This document shows positions 1 to 7,674 of a stretch of 64,000 nucleotides of DNA, one piece after another. Position numbers and translations under genes: made by a program. The stretch is taken from assembly GCF_000011085.1 (NCBI RefSeq), contig NC_006396.1:2728001-2792000 (forward strand). The letters are read 5' to 3'. The number at the start of each line of letters is the position of its first letter. Position 1 is the stretch's first letter. The notes under the pieces were generated by a model. It was not told the DNA's origin. It worked only from the letters and a program-made list of their open reading frames with translations, and ran no database searches. Source of the DNA: Haloarcula marismortui ATCC 43049 (lineage in GTDB: Archaea > Halobacteriota > Halobacteria > Halobacteriales > Haloarculaceae).

Positions 1-671
1 CCTTCGAGGATGCTCTCGGCTAGCCCGGGCGTGTAGATTTCGCCGTCCCGGACCATGAAGATGTTCTCGCCCGGCCCCTCGGCGACGTTGCCCTCCTTGT
101 TCAGGACGATGGCCTCGGTGTAGCCGTTCCGGCGGGCCTCCTCGCCGGCGAGCATGCTGTTGACGTACAGCCCCGTGGTCTTGATGTTGGTCGGAATCTG
201 GCTGGAGGCGTGCTTACGCCAGGACGACACCATCACGTCGACGCCCTCTTCCAGCGCTTCCTCGCCCAGATACGCGCCCCACGGCCACGCTGCGATAGTG
301 GTCTTCGTCGGGCAGTCTTTCGGGCTCACGCCGAGCGAGTCGAAGCCGTAGTAGACGATGGGGCGGATGTAACACGACTCGAACCCTTCCGTCTCGATGA
401 GTTCCGTCGTCGCCTCGGTGAGTTCGTCTTTGCTGAACTCGATGTCGAGGTCGTAGGGTTTCGCGGACTTGTACAGGCGGTCCAGATGTTCCTCCCAGCG
501 GAAGATGGCCGGTCCTTGTTCAGTGTCGTAACAGCGAACGCCCTCGAAAACGCCGGTCCCGTAGTGCAGCGCGTGTGTGAGAACGTGCGTCTGTGCGTCT
601 TCGAAGTCGACGAACTCGCCGTCCATCCAGATCCGGTCGGTCCCCTCGAACATCTCCGGGCGGTCGCTCAT
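1..671 (-). CDS. ilvE: Branched-chain amino acid aminotransferase, 3' end cut by window
   Basis: This PLP-dependent fold-type IV aminotransferase interconverts branched-chain amino acids and their 2-oxo acids, the last step of Val/Leu/Ile synthesis. The visible 223 residues start MSDRPEMFEG and include HYGTGVFEGVR (about 36-46) and the Schiff-base lysine in TNIKTTGLYVNS (K164). GNVAEGPGENIF, a family signature, follows. About 85 C-terminal residues lie outside the window. The ATG at 671 overlaps the stop of a short upstream frame and has a GGAGG at 681-685, a strong ribosome binding site, which supports this start. Confidence 0.93.
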   Translation of the reverse strand, partial: MSDRPEMFEGTDRIWMDGEFVDFEDAQTHVLTHALHYGTGVFEGVRCYDTEQGPAIFRWEEHLDRLYKSAKPYDLDIEFSKDELTEATTELIETEGFESCYIRPIVYYGFDSLGVSPKDCPTKTTIAAWPWGAYLGEEALEEGVDVMVSSWRKHASSQIPTNIKTTGLYVNSMLAGEEARRNGYTEAIVLNKEGNVAEGPGENIFMVRDGEIYTPGLAESILE

Positions 672-745
672 CGCACGACCCCTCCGGTGAGCTGACAGTC
701 GCGGTGCCCGCGGGTGGTGCCTCCTGCTGTCTCGTCGTGTGTCAT
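668..745 (-). CDS. Possible 25-codon leader ORF overlapping the ilvE start
   Basis: The frame begins with ATG at 745, reads MTHDETAGGTTRGHRDCQLT then five more residues, and stops with a TGA that overlaps the ilvE ATG (ATGA). An AT-rich element, ctcttaacc, lies about 25-30 bases upstream. A leaderless transcript could therefore begin at this ATG. The GGAGG for ilvE lies within this ORF, which suggests translational coupling. No run of Val/Leu/Ile codons is present, so this is not a classical attenuator leader. I do not recognise the peptide. It may simply be chance coding in a 5' leader. Confidence 0.4.
   Translation of the reverse strand: MTHDETAGGTTRGHRDCQLTGGVVR
681..685 (-). promoter_or_regulatory. 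Shine-Dalgarno GGAGG for ilvE
   Basis: GGAGG on the minus strand ends nine bases before the ilvE ATG. It is worth noting because most starts in this window look leaderless. It implies that ilvE is translated from an internal position on a longer mRNA. Confidence 0.55.
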
Positions 746-885
746 ATCTACCCCATTGATTCCCGTGGTTAAGAGTGTTGACGATACCCCCGCGGGTCAG
801 GGTCGCGTTGTCTCGTACGGCCAGTACGGAGCACTGCCCCGGCGAGCACAAACGCTTTAGTGGAATCTGGCCGTCCGCACCGCAC

Positions 886-1116
886 ATGTCCTTCCTGAAG
901 CGGTCGCTCCACCGCAGCGTCGCTGTCCTGTTGCTTCCGCTGGGCCTGCTCCTGATTCAGACCGAGGTCATCACGCGAAATCTCTCCGGTGTCGTCGAAT
1001 CACCGGTGCCCGGGCTCTCTCGGGCCGTGGGTATCGCTTTGTTCACTGGAGCGACGCTGTACCTCGTCGCCAGCGGTCTCAGACAACTTGCAGCGGCGGC
1101 GGATACTCCCCTCTGA
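886..1116 (+). CDS. Small two-helix membrane protein, unknown function
   Basis: A 76-residue protein beginning MSFLKRSLHR. It has two hydrophobic segments, about residues 9-25 (VAVLLLPLGLLLI) and 48-64 (IALFTGATLYLVASG), with a short polar loop between them. The ATG at 886 was chosen because a TATA-like cgctttag lies 26-33 bases upstream, as in a leaderless haloarchaeal gene. The frame is open further upstream, but that part looks non-coding. The family is not recognised. It lies divergently from ilvE and shows no operon partner. Confidence 0.65.
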   Translation: MSFLKRSLHRSVAVLLLPLGLLLIQTEVITRNLSGVVESPVPGLSRAVGIALFTGATLYLVASGLRQLAAAADTPL

Positions 1117-1252
1117 CTCGCAAACTGGTCCAGTCCCGTGATTGCTGGAAATAAACACTGGCTGTCTTCTTCCCACACTGTCGGACGTTGCTCTCTCAAT
1201 AATTCTGCGGCACGGAGTGGCGACTACTCTGTCTCAGCTACAGCCACCAGTA

Positions 1253-1927
1253 TCAGTCGAACCGCTCTAGCAGGCTGGCACCTTCGACGTACACGAGGCC
1301 CTCGCGCTCGGCGTAGGCCCGTGCCGCTGCCGGGGGGAGCGCTGCTCCCGTCTCATCGTCCAGCATCTCACAGACGACAGCGGCTTCGGGCTGGTCGGCT
1401 GCGGCCGCGAGCGCGAGCGCAAGTTCGGTATGGCCTTCGCGGTCAGCGAGGCCGTCCGGGGCCGCCCGGAGAAGGTGAACGTGGCCCGGTGACCGGAAGG
1501 CATCGCTGAACGCGTCCGGGTCTGGGTCCGCCGCGACGGCGGCCAGTTCCTGAATCGTCAGCGAGCGGTCGTCGTCGGTGATGCCGGTAAAGGTATCGCG
1601 GTGATTCACCGTCAGCGAGAACGAGGAGCGCTCGTCGTAGGCGAGGTCGTGGTCGGCCGCCGTCGGGTGGCTGAGGACCTCCTGCATGAAGGGGAGCTCT
1701 AGCGCCTCGGCAACGCGGTCCGAGAGCGCGACGCAAACGAGGCCCCCGGCGTCGTTGCGCATCCGGGCGACGGCATCGGGGCTGACGGCCCCGGCCGGGT
1801 AGACGAGGTCGGTCTCACCTTCGCGGTCGGCGGCGTCGTGGATCAGCACCGGCTCGCCGCGGGCGAAGGCGGCGACGGCGTCGGCCACGCTGTCGGCGTC
1901 AACGGCGGTTTCCTCACTCCGAGACAT
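1253..1927 (-). CDS. ribB: 3,4-dihydroxy-2-butanone 4-phosphate synthase
   Basis: RibB converts ribulose 5-phosphate to 3,4-dihydroxy-2-butanone 4-phosphate plus formate, supplying the four-carbon unit of riboflavin. The 224 residues match the usual single-domain size. The acidic metal/substrate motif DREGETDL lies at about 34-41, followed by [26 protein letters not shown] and GHVHLLRA match the active-site strands of the family. Its start overlaps the end of the riboflavin kinase gene by 14 bp. The two therefore form one operon, with ribB downstream. Confidence 0.95.
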
Positions 1928-2612
1928 GCACGATCACCTCGTCACCGTCGGCCAGTTCCAGTACCTCGCGGAGCTTCTCGGGCGCGATTACTTCGAGTTG
2001 CTCCTCGCCGTGGTGGGTCCGCTCGGGGGCGATGACGTGGGCCGGCTCGTACTCGCTGTCGCTCCCTTCTATCGAGGCGGGGTAGCAGTACGCGGGACCG
2101 TACGTCCGCTCGTCGTCCTCCCAGCCCTCGATGGTGACGGGCTCGATGGCGCTCATCCGCGCTCGCTTGCGAACACTCTCGGCCGTGAGTTCGAGATTGA
2201 GAGTGCCTGCAAAAGGCTCGTACCCAAGCCGTTCGATGAACTGTTCCATGTAGCCCGGGAGCGTGATGTAGTGGCGACCCTCGCCCATCCCCGAGGTAAC
2301 GACCCCGGTCAGGTCGACGCTGGCGTCGGATTCGAAGATCCGTCGGTAGTCAGCGTATTCGGACTGGAGGCGGCGCTCACCGTCGCCAGTCAGCTCCACC
2401 TCCTGCCCGTCGCTGACGATGTCCCGGGCCAGCAGTCCGGCGTCTTCGAGCCGCTGGAGCCGCCGCGAGGCGGTCTGGTTCGAGGCGTCCAGCCGTTCGG
2501 CGAGATCGGCACAGGACACTTTCGTCGACTCATCGAGCGCACCGTCGAGGGCGAGCAGTTTCAGCGTCGCCAGCTCGTCCCGACCGACGCCCTGTCCCGT
2601 TGATTCAGCCAT
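1914..2612 (-). CDS. ribK: CTP-dependent riboflavin kinase with N-terminal DNA-binding domain
   Basis: Archaeal riboflavin kinase makes FMN using CTP. This 232-residue form has a winged helix-turn-helix at about 12-80 ([20 protein letters not shown]) and the RibK barrel after about 95 ([23 protein letters not shown]). This architecture is known as RbkR, a kinase that also represses riboflavin genes. The start [10 protein letters not shown] at 2612 was chosen because the helix-turn-helix follows directly. An in-frame ATG at 2645 ([10 protein letters not shown]) is a real alternative and would place the promoter over the upstream palindrome. It is followed by ribB, overlapping by 14 bp. Confidence 0.92.
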
Positions 2613-2652
2613 GCGCTGCAGTAGGGATTCCCGCCGGATAAGCATACCGAAG

Positions 2653-2668
2653 GTGGAATGCATTCCAC
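2653..2668. promoter_or_regulatory. 16-bp perfect palindrome upstream of ribK, candidate autoregulatory operator
   Basis: GTGGAATGCATTCCAC is a perfect 16-bp inverted repeat 40 bases upstream of the chosen ribK start. It overlaps an AT-rich stretch that could be the TATA element of the alternative start at 2645. The downstream gene encodes a kinase fused to a DNA-binding domain, so autoregulation is a natural inference. No binding data can be seen from sequence. Confidence 0.55.
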
Positions 2669-2802
2669 TTTTGGAACGGAGAGAAACTGAGACAGGGTTG
2701 GTCCTGAAAGCGCGTTTTACTGTTTGTGCTGGATACAATTTAACCCGCTGCCTAACATGTTCAGCCACATCACACTGCTGTGATAGGTTCCGGTCCGTCG
2801 CC

Positions 2803-3783
2803 TCAATACTCCACGAGCGCGTCCCGCTCCCAGAACTCGCTCGACTTCTCCAGTTTCGGGACCCACGTGTTCTCATCCTCGGCGAGCATCGTCACGCGGG
2901 AGTCTTCGACCTCCTTCAGCACGTCGTGGTCGGGGAGGTACTCGCCCATCTCTCGTGTGAACTCCCGGACCTCGCTGTGGTCGGGCATCGAGTCGCGGTC
3001 GAGGCGGCCCCGCGAGTGGCCGACGTGCATATACGCCTTCATCTCGACGAAGTCCGCGTCAGCCCGGTCACACATCGCCGCGTACCACTCGGGATGGTGC
3101 ATGTTGTGGCCCTTGACCAGCGTCGTCCGGATGACGGTGCGGGTGTCGTCTTTCTCGGCCAGCACGTCCAGCGTGTCGATGAGCGAGTCCCAGGCGTCGT
3201 CTTCCATCGCCTGCACCGTCGAGTCGAACGTCTGTCGGTCTGCGGCGTCGACGGAGACGTACAACTGGGTCGGGTCACACCGCTCCAGCATCTCTGTGTT
3301 GGTCCCGTTAGAGACGAGGAACGTGGTGATGTCCCGATCATGGAACTCCTCGATGAGTTCCGGCAGGTGGGGGTAAAGGGTCGGTTCGCCGTCCAGCGAG
3401 ATGGCGACGTGGCGCGGCTCCATCGCCTGGTCGAACACTTCACGCGGGACTTCGTCGTTGCCGCCGAAGCCGGAGAGGAGTTTCCGCTGGAGTTCCACGG
3501 ACGCGTCGGCGACTGCCGCGGGGTCGTCCCACTCCACGTCGCCGAGTTCGTAGGCGTGGCCGGCGTGGTCCCGCCAGCAGAACACGCACCGCTCGTTGCA
3601 TTTCACGACCGGCGTCATCTGGATGCATCGGTGGGACTCGATACCGTAGAAAATGTACTTGTAACACTTCCCTTCGCCGCGAAGGGCGTTTTTCGTCCAG
3701 CCGCAGGTCTGGGCGGCCGTGTGGTTCTCGCTGTGGTAGGCCGGGTCCGAGACCTGCTTCGGACCGCCGTCGGCGTCACTCAT
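2803..3783 (-). CDS. taw1: 4-demethylwyosine synthase (radical SAM, Taw1/TYW1)
   Basis: Taw1 uses SAM and pyruvate to form the tricyclic 4-demethylwyosine base at G37 of tRNA-Phe. The radical-SAM motif CNERCVFCW lies at C62/C66/C69. The second Fe-S cluster ligands are visible as C27, C40 and C53, in [15 protein letters not shown] and SHRCIQMTP. Length is 326 residues from [10 protein letters not shown], within the archaeal range. An ATG five codons upstream (3798) is a possible alternative. It is a stand-alone gene on the minus strand, with ribK-ribB downstream after a 190-bp gap. Confidence 0.93.
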
Positions 3784-3862
3784 TGCTGTCGGCTTCAAGA
3801 GCCAGCGGCAAAAACTCCCGGATGTTGTGAGTCAGCAGCGATGCTTCGGGACTGTGTCGAAC

Positions 3863-4000
3863 TTACGTCAGCTTGACGATAGGGTTGCTCATATGGTGAC
3901 CGACAACATTGCCGTTCTCCATGATCCGGTCGTAGCCATCGTCGTCAACTTCGATTCGGGTTTCGCTGTCCTTCTGCATCAGATAGAGTGTTTTGTTCAT
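3863..4000 (-). CDS. Small 45-residue protein, unknown
   Basis: The frame reads MNKTLYLMQKDSETRIEVDD and ends HMSNPIVKLT, with haloarchaeal codon use (GAC, GTC, ATC) and acidic composition. The repeated strand-like pattern TLYLMQKDSETRIEVDDDGY suggests a small beta-rich fold. A TATA-like tctatac lies about 40-45 bases upstream on the minus strand. No motif of known function is visible. It sits between taw1 and a zinc-ribbon gene. The coding look and clean stop make a real gene likely. Confidence 0.6.
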   Translation of the reverse strand: MNKTLYLMQKDSETRIEVDDDGYDRIMENGNVVGHHMSNPIVKLT

Positions 4001-4143
4001 ACACCTGTGGATGACCCTGATAGGCAAGACCAGAACTACTAGGTGTATAGATACGCGCTGTGATGTATGCTATATGTATCAAACCATGCCGGAAATGTAC
4101 TTCAGCCGGAAGATTTTGGGGGTTCGACGTTGAGTGTATTAGT

Positions 4144-4311
4144 ATGGGTGTGCTTGACACGGTATCGGAGCTGTTTAGCTCCGGAGAACAACACTACAGG
4201 TTCCGCTGTGATGACTGCGGGACCGAGTTCGCACAGCGCGCGGCGACGGTCGAAGACCTGAGCTGTCCGGAGTGTGGCGCTGACACGGTGCGGCCGGCCG
4301 AGGCGACGTGA
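4144..4311 (+). CDS. Small zinc-ribbon protein
   Basis: A 55-residue protein, start MGVLDTVSEL. It has a four-cysteine zinc ribbon, CDDCGTEF and CPECGADTV, about 17 residues apart, and an acidic helix-like N-terminus. Such haloarchaeal zinc micro-proteins are common and mostly uncharacterised. Upstream in-frame starts exist from 4060, but the conserved-looking part begins at MGVLDTV, so that start is preferred. The next gene is convergent. No function is inferred beyond zinc binding. Confidence 0.75.
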   Translation: MGVLDTVSELFSSGEQHYRFRCDDCGTEFAQRAATVEDLSCPECGADTVRPAEAT

Positions 4312-4338
4312 GAGCGGGCGGTCAGCACGCTGGCCGCA

Positions 4339-4911
4339 TCAGCGGCCCAGATTGTAGAACTCGTCGTTCGGGCGGATGTCGGCGAGCTGTGCGAGGCGGT
4401 TCGAGAGGTTGAAGAAGGCCGCAACGCTGCCGATGTCCCAGATGGCGCGGCGGCTGTAGCCGTGTTCCTCCAGCCGTTCGAGGTCTTCGTCCTCGATACG
4501 GGCTGGCGATTCTGTCAGTTTGACGGCAAAATCAAGCATCGCCTTGTGCGTCTCGTTAATCTCGGCCGTCCGATGGTTCGCGGCGACCTGCTCGGCGAGC
4601 TTGGGCGCGTCAGCGTAGATACGCAGGAGCGCGCCGTGGGCGACGATGCAGTAGAGGCAGTCGTTGACGCCGCTGACGGCGACGATAATCATCTCGACCT
4701 CTTCTCGTTCGAGCGCCGTCTCCTCGACTAAGGCGTCGTGGTACGCGAAGAACGCCCGGAAATGCGAGGGGCGATACGCCATCGCCGGGAAGATATTCGG
4801 CGTGAAGCCGGCGCGGTCGGTTTCCTCTGCGATACGCTCCTGCAGGTCCTCGGGGAGGTCGTCGATGTCCGGGGTATCGAACCGAGCCATCACTGTGTCG
4901 GAGTCTGCCAT
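4339..4911 (-). CDS. AhpD-like peroxidase-related protein (carboxymuconolactone decarboxylase fold)
   Basis: A 190-residue all-helical AhpD-fold protein, probably involved in peroxide detoxification. The redox centre is CLYC at C85/C88 with H92 (NDCLYCIVAHG), preceded by a glutamate in EREEVEMIIVAVSG, as in AhpD. The N-terminal DLPEDLQERI segment and GFTPNIFPAMA are typical of the peroxidase-related subfamily. The start MADSDTVMAR was chosen; the frame extends 17 codons upstream without conserved content. The in vivo reductant is unknown. Confidence 0.85.
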   Translation of the reverse strand: MADSDTVMARFDTPDIDDLPEDLQERIAEETDRAGFTPNIFPAMAYRPSHFRAFFAYHDALVEETALEREEVEMIIVAVSGVNDCLYCIVAHGALLRIYADAPKLAEQVAANHRTAEINETHKAMLDFAVKLTESPARIEDEDLERLEEHGYSRRAIWDIGSVAAFFNLSNRLAQLADIRPNDEFYNLGR

Positions 4912-5058
4912 ACCACCTGTCCGTCCGGCCCCGGCTTGAAACTTGGTTGCCTGCCTGCCCATGCCGGCGAGAGCCGGTGTATAGTTCTTGCGGGGACGTG
5001 GCCCGATGCCGAACAGCCACGCCGGCTCTTTTGCTAGACGGCATGACTGTTCGTATGC

Positions 5059-5532
5059 ATGTCAACGACAACAGAAACGACACAGACGTACGATGTCAGT
5101 ACCGGCAACTGGAAAGCCGGTGTTCTCGGCGGTATCGCCGGCAGCGCCGTCATGGGCGCATTGATTCTCGTGATGAACACAGCGACGCTCGCCGTCGCAA
5201 TCCCGTCCCTGTACGGGCTCGCACCGCCGCCGAGCCCGGCGGCTGGGCTCGTCGTCCACCTCTCGCACGGCGCTGTGATGGGCGTAATGTTTGCCGGGCT
5301 AGCGAGGGTCCTCAGTCTGGAATCGTCCGGCAAACTGCTTGGACTCGGCGTCGGCTGGGGCGTCGCCACATGGGTGCTCTTCGCCGCGCTTCTGATGCCA
5401 GTCTGGCTCGGCGCGGTCGGCTCGCCGGCCTCGCCGCCGTTCCCGAACTTCGCGCCGCCGTCGCTGCTGTGGCACGTCGTCTACGGGGCTGTCCTCGCGG
5501 TCGTCTACGCTGTGACTGCCGACCGCATCTGA
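5059..5532 (+). CDS. Multi-pass membrane protein, unknown
   Basis: A 157-residue protein with four probable membrane helices: about 19-45 (VLGGIAGSAVMGALILVMN), 62-85 (AGLVVHLSHGAVMGVMFAGLA), 93-117 and 135-154. Glycine-rich helices and a conserved-looking histidine (VVHLSHGAVMG, LLWHVVYGAVL) recall a haloarchaeal family of unknown role. It is convergent with the TrmB-like regulator downstream. The start ATG at 5059 follows an AT-containing promoter region. Confidence 0.75.
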   Translation: MSTTTETTQTYDVSTGNWKAGVLGGIAGSAVMGALILVMNTATLAVAIPSLYGLAPPPSPAAGLVVHLSHGAVMGVMFAGLARVLSLESSGKLLGLGVGWGVATWVLFAALLMPVWLGAVGSPASPPFPNFAPPSLLWHVVYGAVLAVVYAVTADRI

Positions 5533-5548
5533 GGCGATTGGCTCATCG

Positions 5549-6073
5549 CTACTGCTCCTGAAACACGGTCCACTGCCGCTCGTCAGTTTTGGCATCGGCT
5601 ATCGCCTCGACTTTCTCGCGCTGCAGGTCGTCCAGCTGTGCGGTCGCCAGCCGAACCCACGACAGGAACTCCTCGCGGAGCCGCTCACGCACTACTTCCG
5701 GCGGCTGCGGCGTGTAGACGTACACGTGTCCACCCTCCGGCCTGATTCGCCGGCGCTTCTCGACGACGCCGAACGCCGCGAGATGGTTGAGATGGCGTGC
5801 GACGACGCTCCGGTCGTAGCCGATCTGTTCGGCCAGTGCCGCCACAGTCAACTCACCGCCTTCCATCACGCAGAGACAGATGTCCAGCTCGGTCCCGGAC
5901 ATATCGAAAACCGTCTTGAGCAGGGTTTCCAGTGACGGCTCGCTAACCGCCGTGTCTCCTGTCTCAGTCGCCGCCATCGGCTCGCCGCAGCACGTCGGCC
6001 GATTGTCGCCGATGCCGACGCCGCCACAGGTCACACACTCGAACAGCCGCGTTTCGTCAGCGGGGGGTGTCAT
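5549..6073 (-). CDS. TrmB-like helix-turn-helix transcriptional regulator with N-terminal zinc knuckle
   Basis: A 174-residue protein. It opens with a short zinc-binding element, CVTCGGVGIGDNRPTCC, then a winged helix-turn-helix at about 55-110 (TVAALAEQIGYDRSVVARHL, LAAFGVVEKRRR). The C-terminal helix (EVVRERLREEFLSWVRLATAQLDDL) probably dimerises. It resembles haloarchaeal TrmB/ArsR-type regulators. The ligand and targets cannot be told from sequence. The gene faces the Fe-S carrier gene divergently and is convergent with the membrane protein before it. Confidence 0.8.
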   Translation of the reverse strand: MTPPADETRLFECVTCGGVGIGDNRPTCCGEPMAATETGDTAVSEPSLETLLKTVFDMSGTELDICLCVMEGGELTVAALAEQIGYDRSVVARHLNHLAAFGVVEKRRRIRPEGGHVYVYTPQPPEVVRERLREEFLSWVRLATAQLDDLQREKVEAIADAKTDERQWTVFQEQ

Positions 6074-6218
6074 ACGACGGGCTACTCGCCCCGCTCGTAG
6101 AAGGTTCAGGTATGTTCAGGGTAACTACGGATAGGTGCCCGCGGGCCGCGGTTTCGCCCCCGTGATATAGATGTTAGTCCAAAGGTCTAAGCCCTCCCGG
6201 GACGGAATACAATTCACT

Positions 6219-6593
6219 ATGAGCACTGAGACAGAGGACGCCAACGACCTGCGCGAGCGAATCACGAACTTCCTGCGCCGCAACTTCCCCCAGATCCAGA
6301 TGCACGGCGGAAGCGCGGCCATCGAGGAAATCGACCGCGAGGAAGGCAGCGTCACGATCCGCCTCGGCGGCGCCTGTTCCGGCTGTGGCATCTCGCCGAT
6401 GACCATTCAGGCCATCAAGACGCGTATGACCAAGGAGATCCCGGAGATCAACGAGGTCACCGCCCGAACTGGGATGGAACAGCAGGAAGGGATGTCCGGC
6501 GGCAGCGGCGGCATGAGTCCGTCCTTCCCCGGCGAGTCCCGCGGCGGCGACGTTGGCGGCGACGATGACGAAGGCCCCGAAGCGCCGTTCTGA
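6219..6593 (+). CDS. NifU C-terminal domain Fe-S carrier protein
   Basis: A 124-residue protein with a NifU-C/NfuA domain that carries or delivers [4Fe-4S] clusters. The cluster motif CSGCGISPMTI has C53 and C56, preceded by VTIRLGGA. The tail after residue 88 is glycine-, serine- and aspartate-rich, apparently disordered. The start MSTETEDAND at 6219 fits a short leader after the AT-rich ggtctaagccc. It is separate from the sufU/sufS genes 13 kb away. A T7 run follows the gene. Confidence 0.88.
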   Translation: MSTETEDANDLRERITNFLRRNFPQIQMHGGSAAIEEIDREEGSVTIRLGGACSGCGISPMTIQAIKTRMTKEIPEINEVTARTGMEQQEGMSGGSGGMSPSFPGESRGGDVGGDDDEGPEAPF

Positions 6594-6608
6594 GGCCAGT
6601 TCTCGATC

Positions 6609-6615
6609 TTTTTTT
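6609..6615 (+). terminator. T-tract terminator after the Fe-S carrier gene
   Basis: Seven consecutive T residues begin about 16 bases after the stop codon. Archaeal transcription often ends at such oligo-T runs without a hairpin. The next gene on the same strand, carS, starts 120 bases further on. Confidence 0.5.
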
Positions 6616-6737
6616 AGACTCGTGACCAGCAACGGGTGTCGGCGTGCCCGCGTAAGTCCCAGAGTCTGTGGCCACTCTCGCCAACCCCATCGCAGCGAGT
6701 CACACAGGTTAAGACGACGGGGGCAGACGGCGGGGAT

Positions 6738-7283
6738 ATGGAGACGGTCGACACGGTCGTCTGGGCGCTGTGGGCGATGTTGCCGGCGTACATCCCGAAC
6801 AACGCCGCGGTGCTCGCCGGTGGCGGCAGACCGATAGACGGTGGCCGAACGTGGGGCGGGCGGCGAGTGCTGGGCGACGGCAAGACCTGGCGCGGGACGC
6901 TGATCGGCACCGCCGCCGGAACAGCGCTTGCGCTCGGACTCACGCAGGTCACGCCCAGCGTGAGTGCCGCACTGGGGACCGACCTCCCGACGTTTTCGCT
7001 CCGCGCGGGACTCGGACTCGCGTTCGGCGCGATGCTTGGAGATATCGGTGCGTCCTTCCTCAAACGCCGGACTGGCCGCGAGCGCGGGGCGGCGTTCCCC
7101 GGGCTGGACCAGTTGGATTTCGTCGTCGGAGCGTTGCTCTGTGCGTTCGTGGCCGCGCCGTCGTGGTTCACCGAGACGTTTACGCTCCCGGTGCTGGTCG
7201 TGGTCGTCGTTGCAACGCCGGTGCTACACGTCGTGACCAACGGTATCGCCTACCTGCTCGGCCTGAAAAACGAGCCGTGGTAA
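6738..7283 (+). CDS. carS: CDP-archaeol synthase
   Basis: CarS transfers CMP from CTP to digeranylgeranylglyceryl phosphate, making the activated precursor for archaeal polar lipids. It is an integral membrane enzyme. The 181 residues contain [11 protein letters not shown] near the N-terminus, the substrate-loop motif [11 protein letters not shown] (about 46-56) and the family signature [15 protein letters not shown] (about 94-108). About five membrane helices are visible. Start MetGluThrValAsp at 6738 gives the expected length. Confidence 0.92.
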   Translation: METVDTVVWALWAMLPAYIPNNAAVLAGGGRPIDGGRTWGGRRVLGDGKTWRGTLIGTAAGTALALGLTQVTPSVSAALGTDLPTFSLRAGLGLAFGAMLGDIGASFLKRRTGRERGAAFPGLDQLDFVVGALLCAFVAAPSWFTETFTLPVLVVVVVATPVLHVVTNGIAYLLGLKNEPW

Positions 7284-7345
7284 CGCGGCTGGGACTCGCA
7301 GACTGCACCACAGAACTACGTGTATCCTCTACAAAGCCGTACTCG

Positions 7346-7618
7346 ATGGCCCTGGCCAGTTCCCTCCCGGTCGTTAGCCATGCCCCGCCGGTCATTCGAC
7401 GCGCGACGGCTGCCGGCGTGCTCTGTACGGCGGTCTTTCTGCCAGCCATGTACGTACTCCTGCACGCGTACGTCGTCCTCACAATCAGCGTCGGTCCCGT
7501 CAACATGCTCAACAGACTGACCGACTTTGCCCTCGTCGCCGGCGGCGTGACGGCATTTGTTGGGGGATTCGTTTCACAGTGCGTGCTCGGAACTGTGTCC
7601 GCTGAGATGACTGCGTAG
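7346..7618 (+). CDS. Small two-to-three-helix membrane protein, unknown
   Basis: A 90-residue protein starting MALASSLPVV. Hydrophobic segments lie at about 22-46 (AAGVLCTAVFLPAMYVLLHAYVVL) and 61-82 (FALVAGGVTAFVGGFVSQCVLG). No recognised domain is present. It lies between carS and hemC with 62- and 56-bp gaps. The frame is open far upstream over carS, but this start places the protein downstream of carS with sensible composition. Confidence 0.55.
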   Translation: MALASSLPVVSHAPPVIRRATAAGVLCTAVFLPAMYVLLHAYVVLTISVGPVNMLNRLTDFALVAGGVTAFVGGFVSQCVLGTVSAEMTA

Positions 7619-7674
7619 CGACATCGAATCGGCGAAGAAGTGCGTTTTTACGCGCTGACCGAGGAGTGTCGGGT

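Noticed and set aside
2419-3876. Long open frame on the plus strand over ribK and taw1
   Set aside because: It lies antisense to clearly recognisable genes and reads as a low-complexity Ser/Arg-rich product. High GC content gives long shadow frames.
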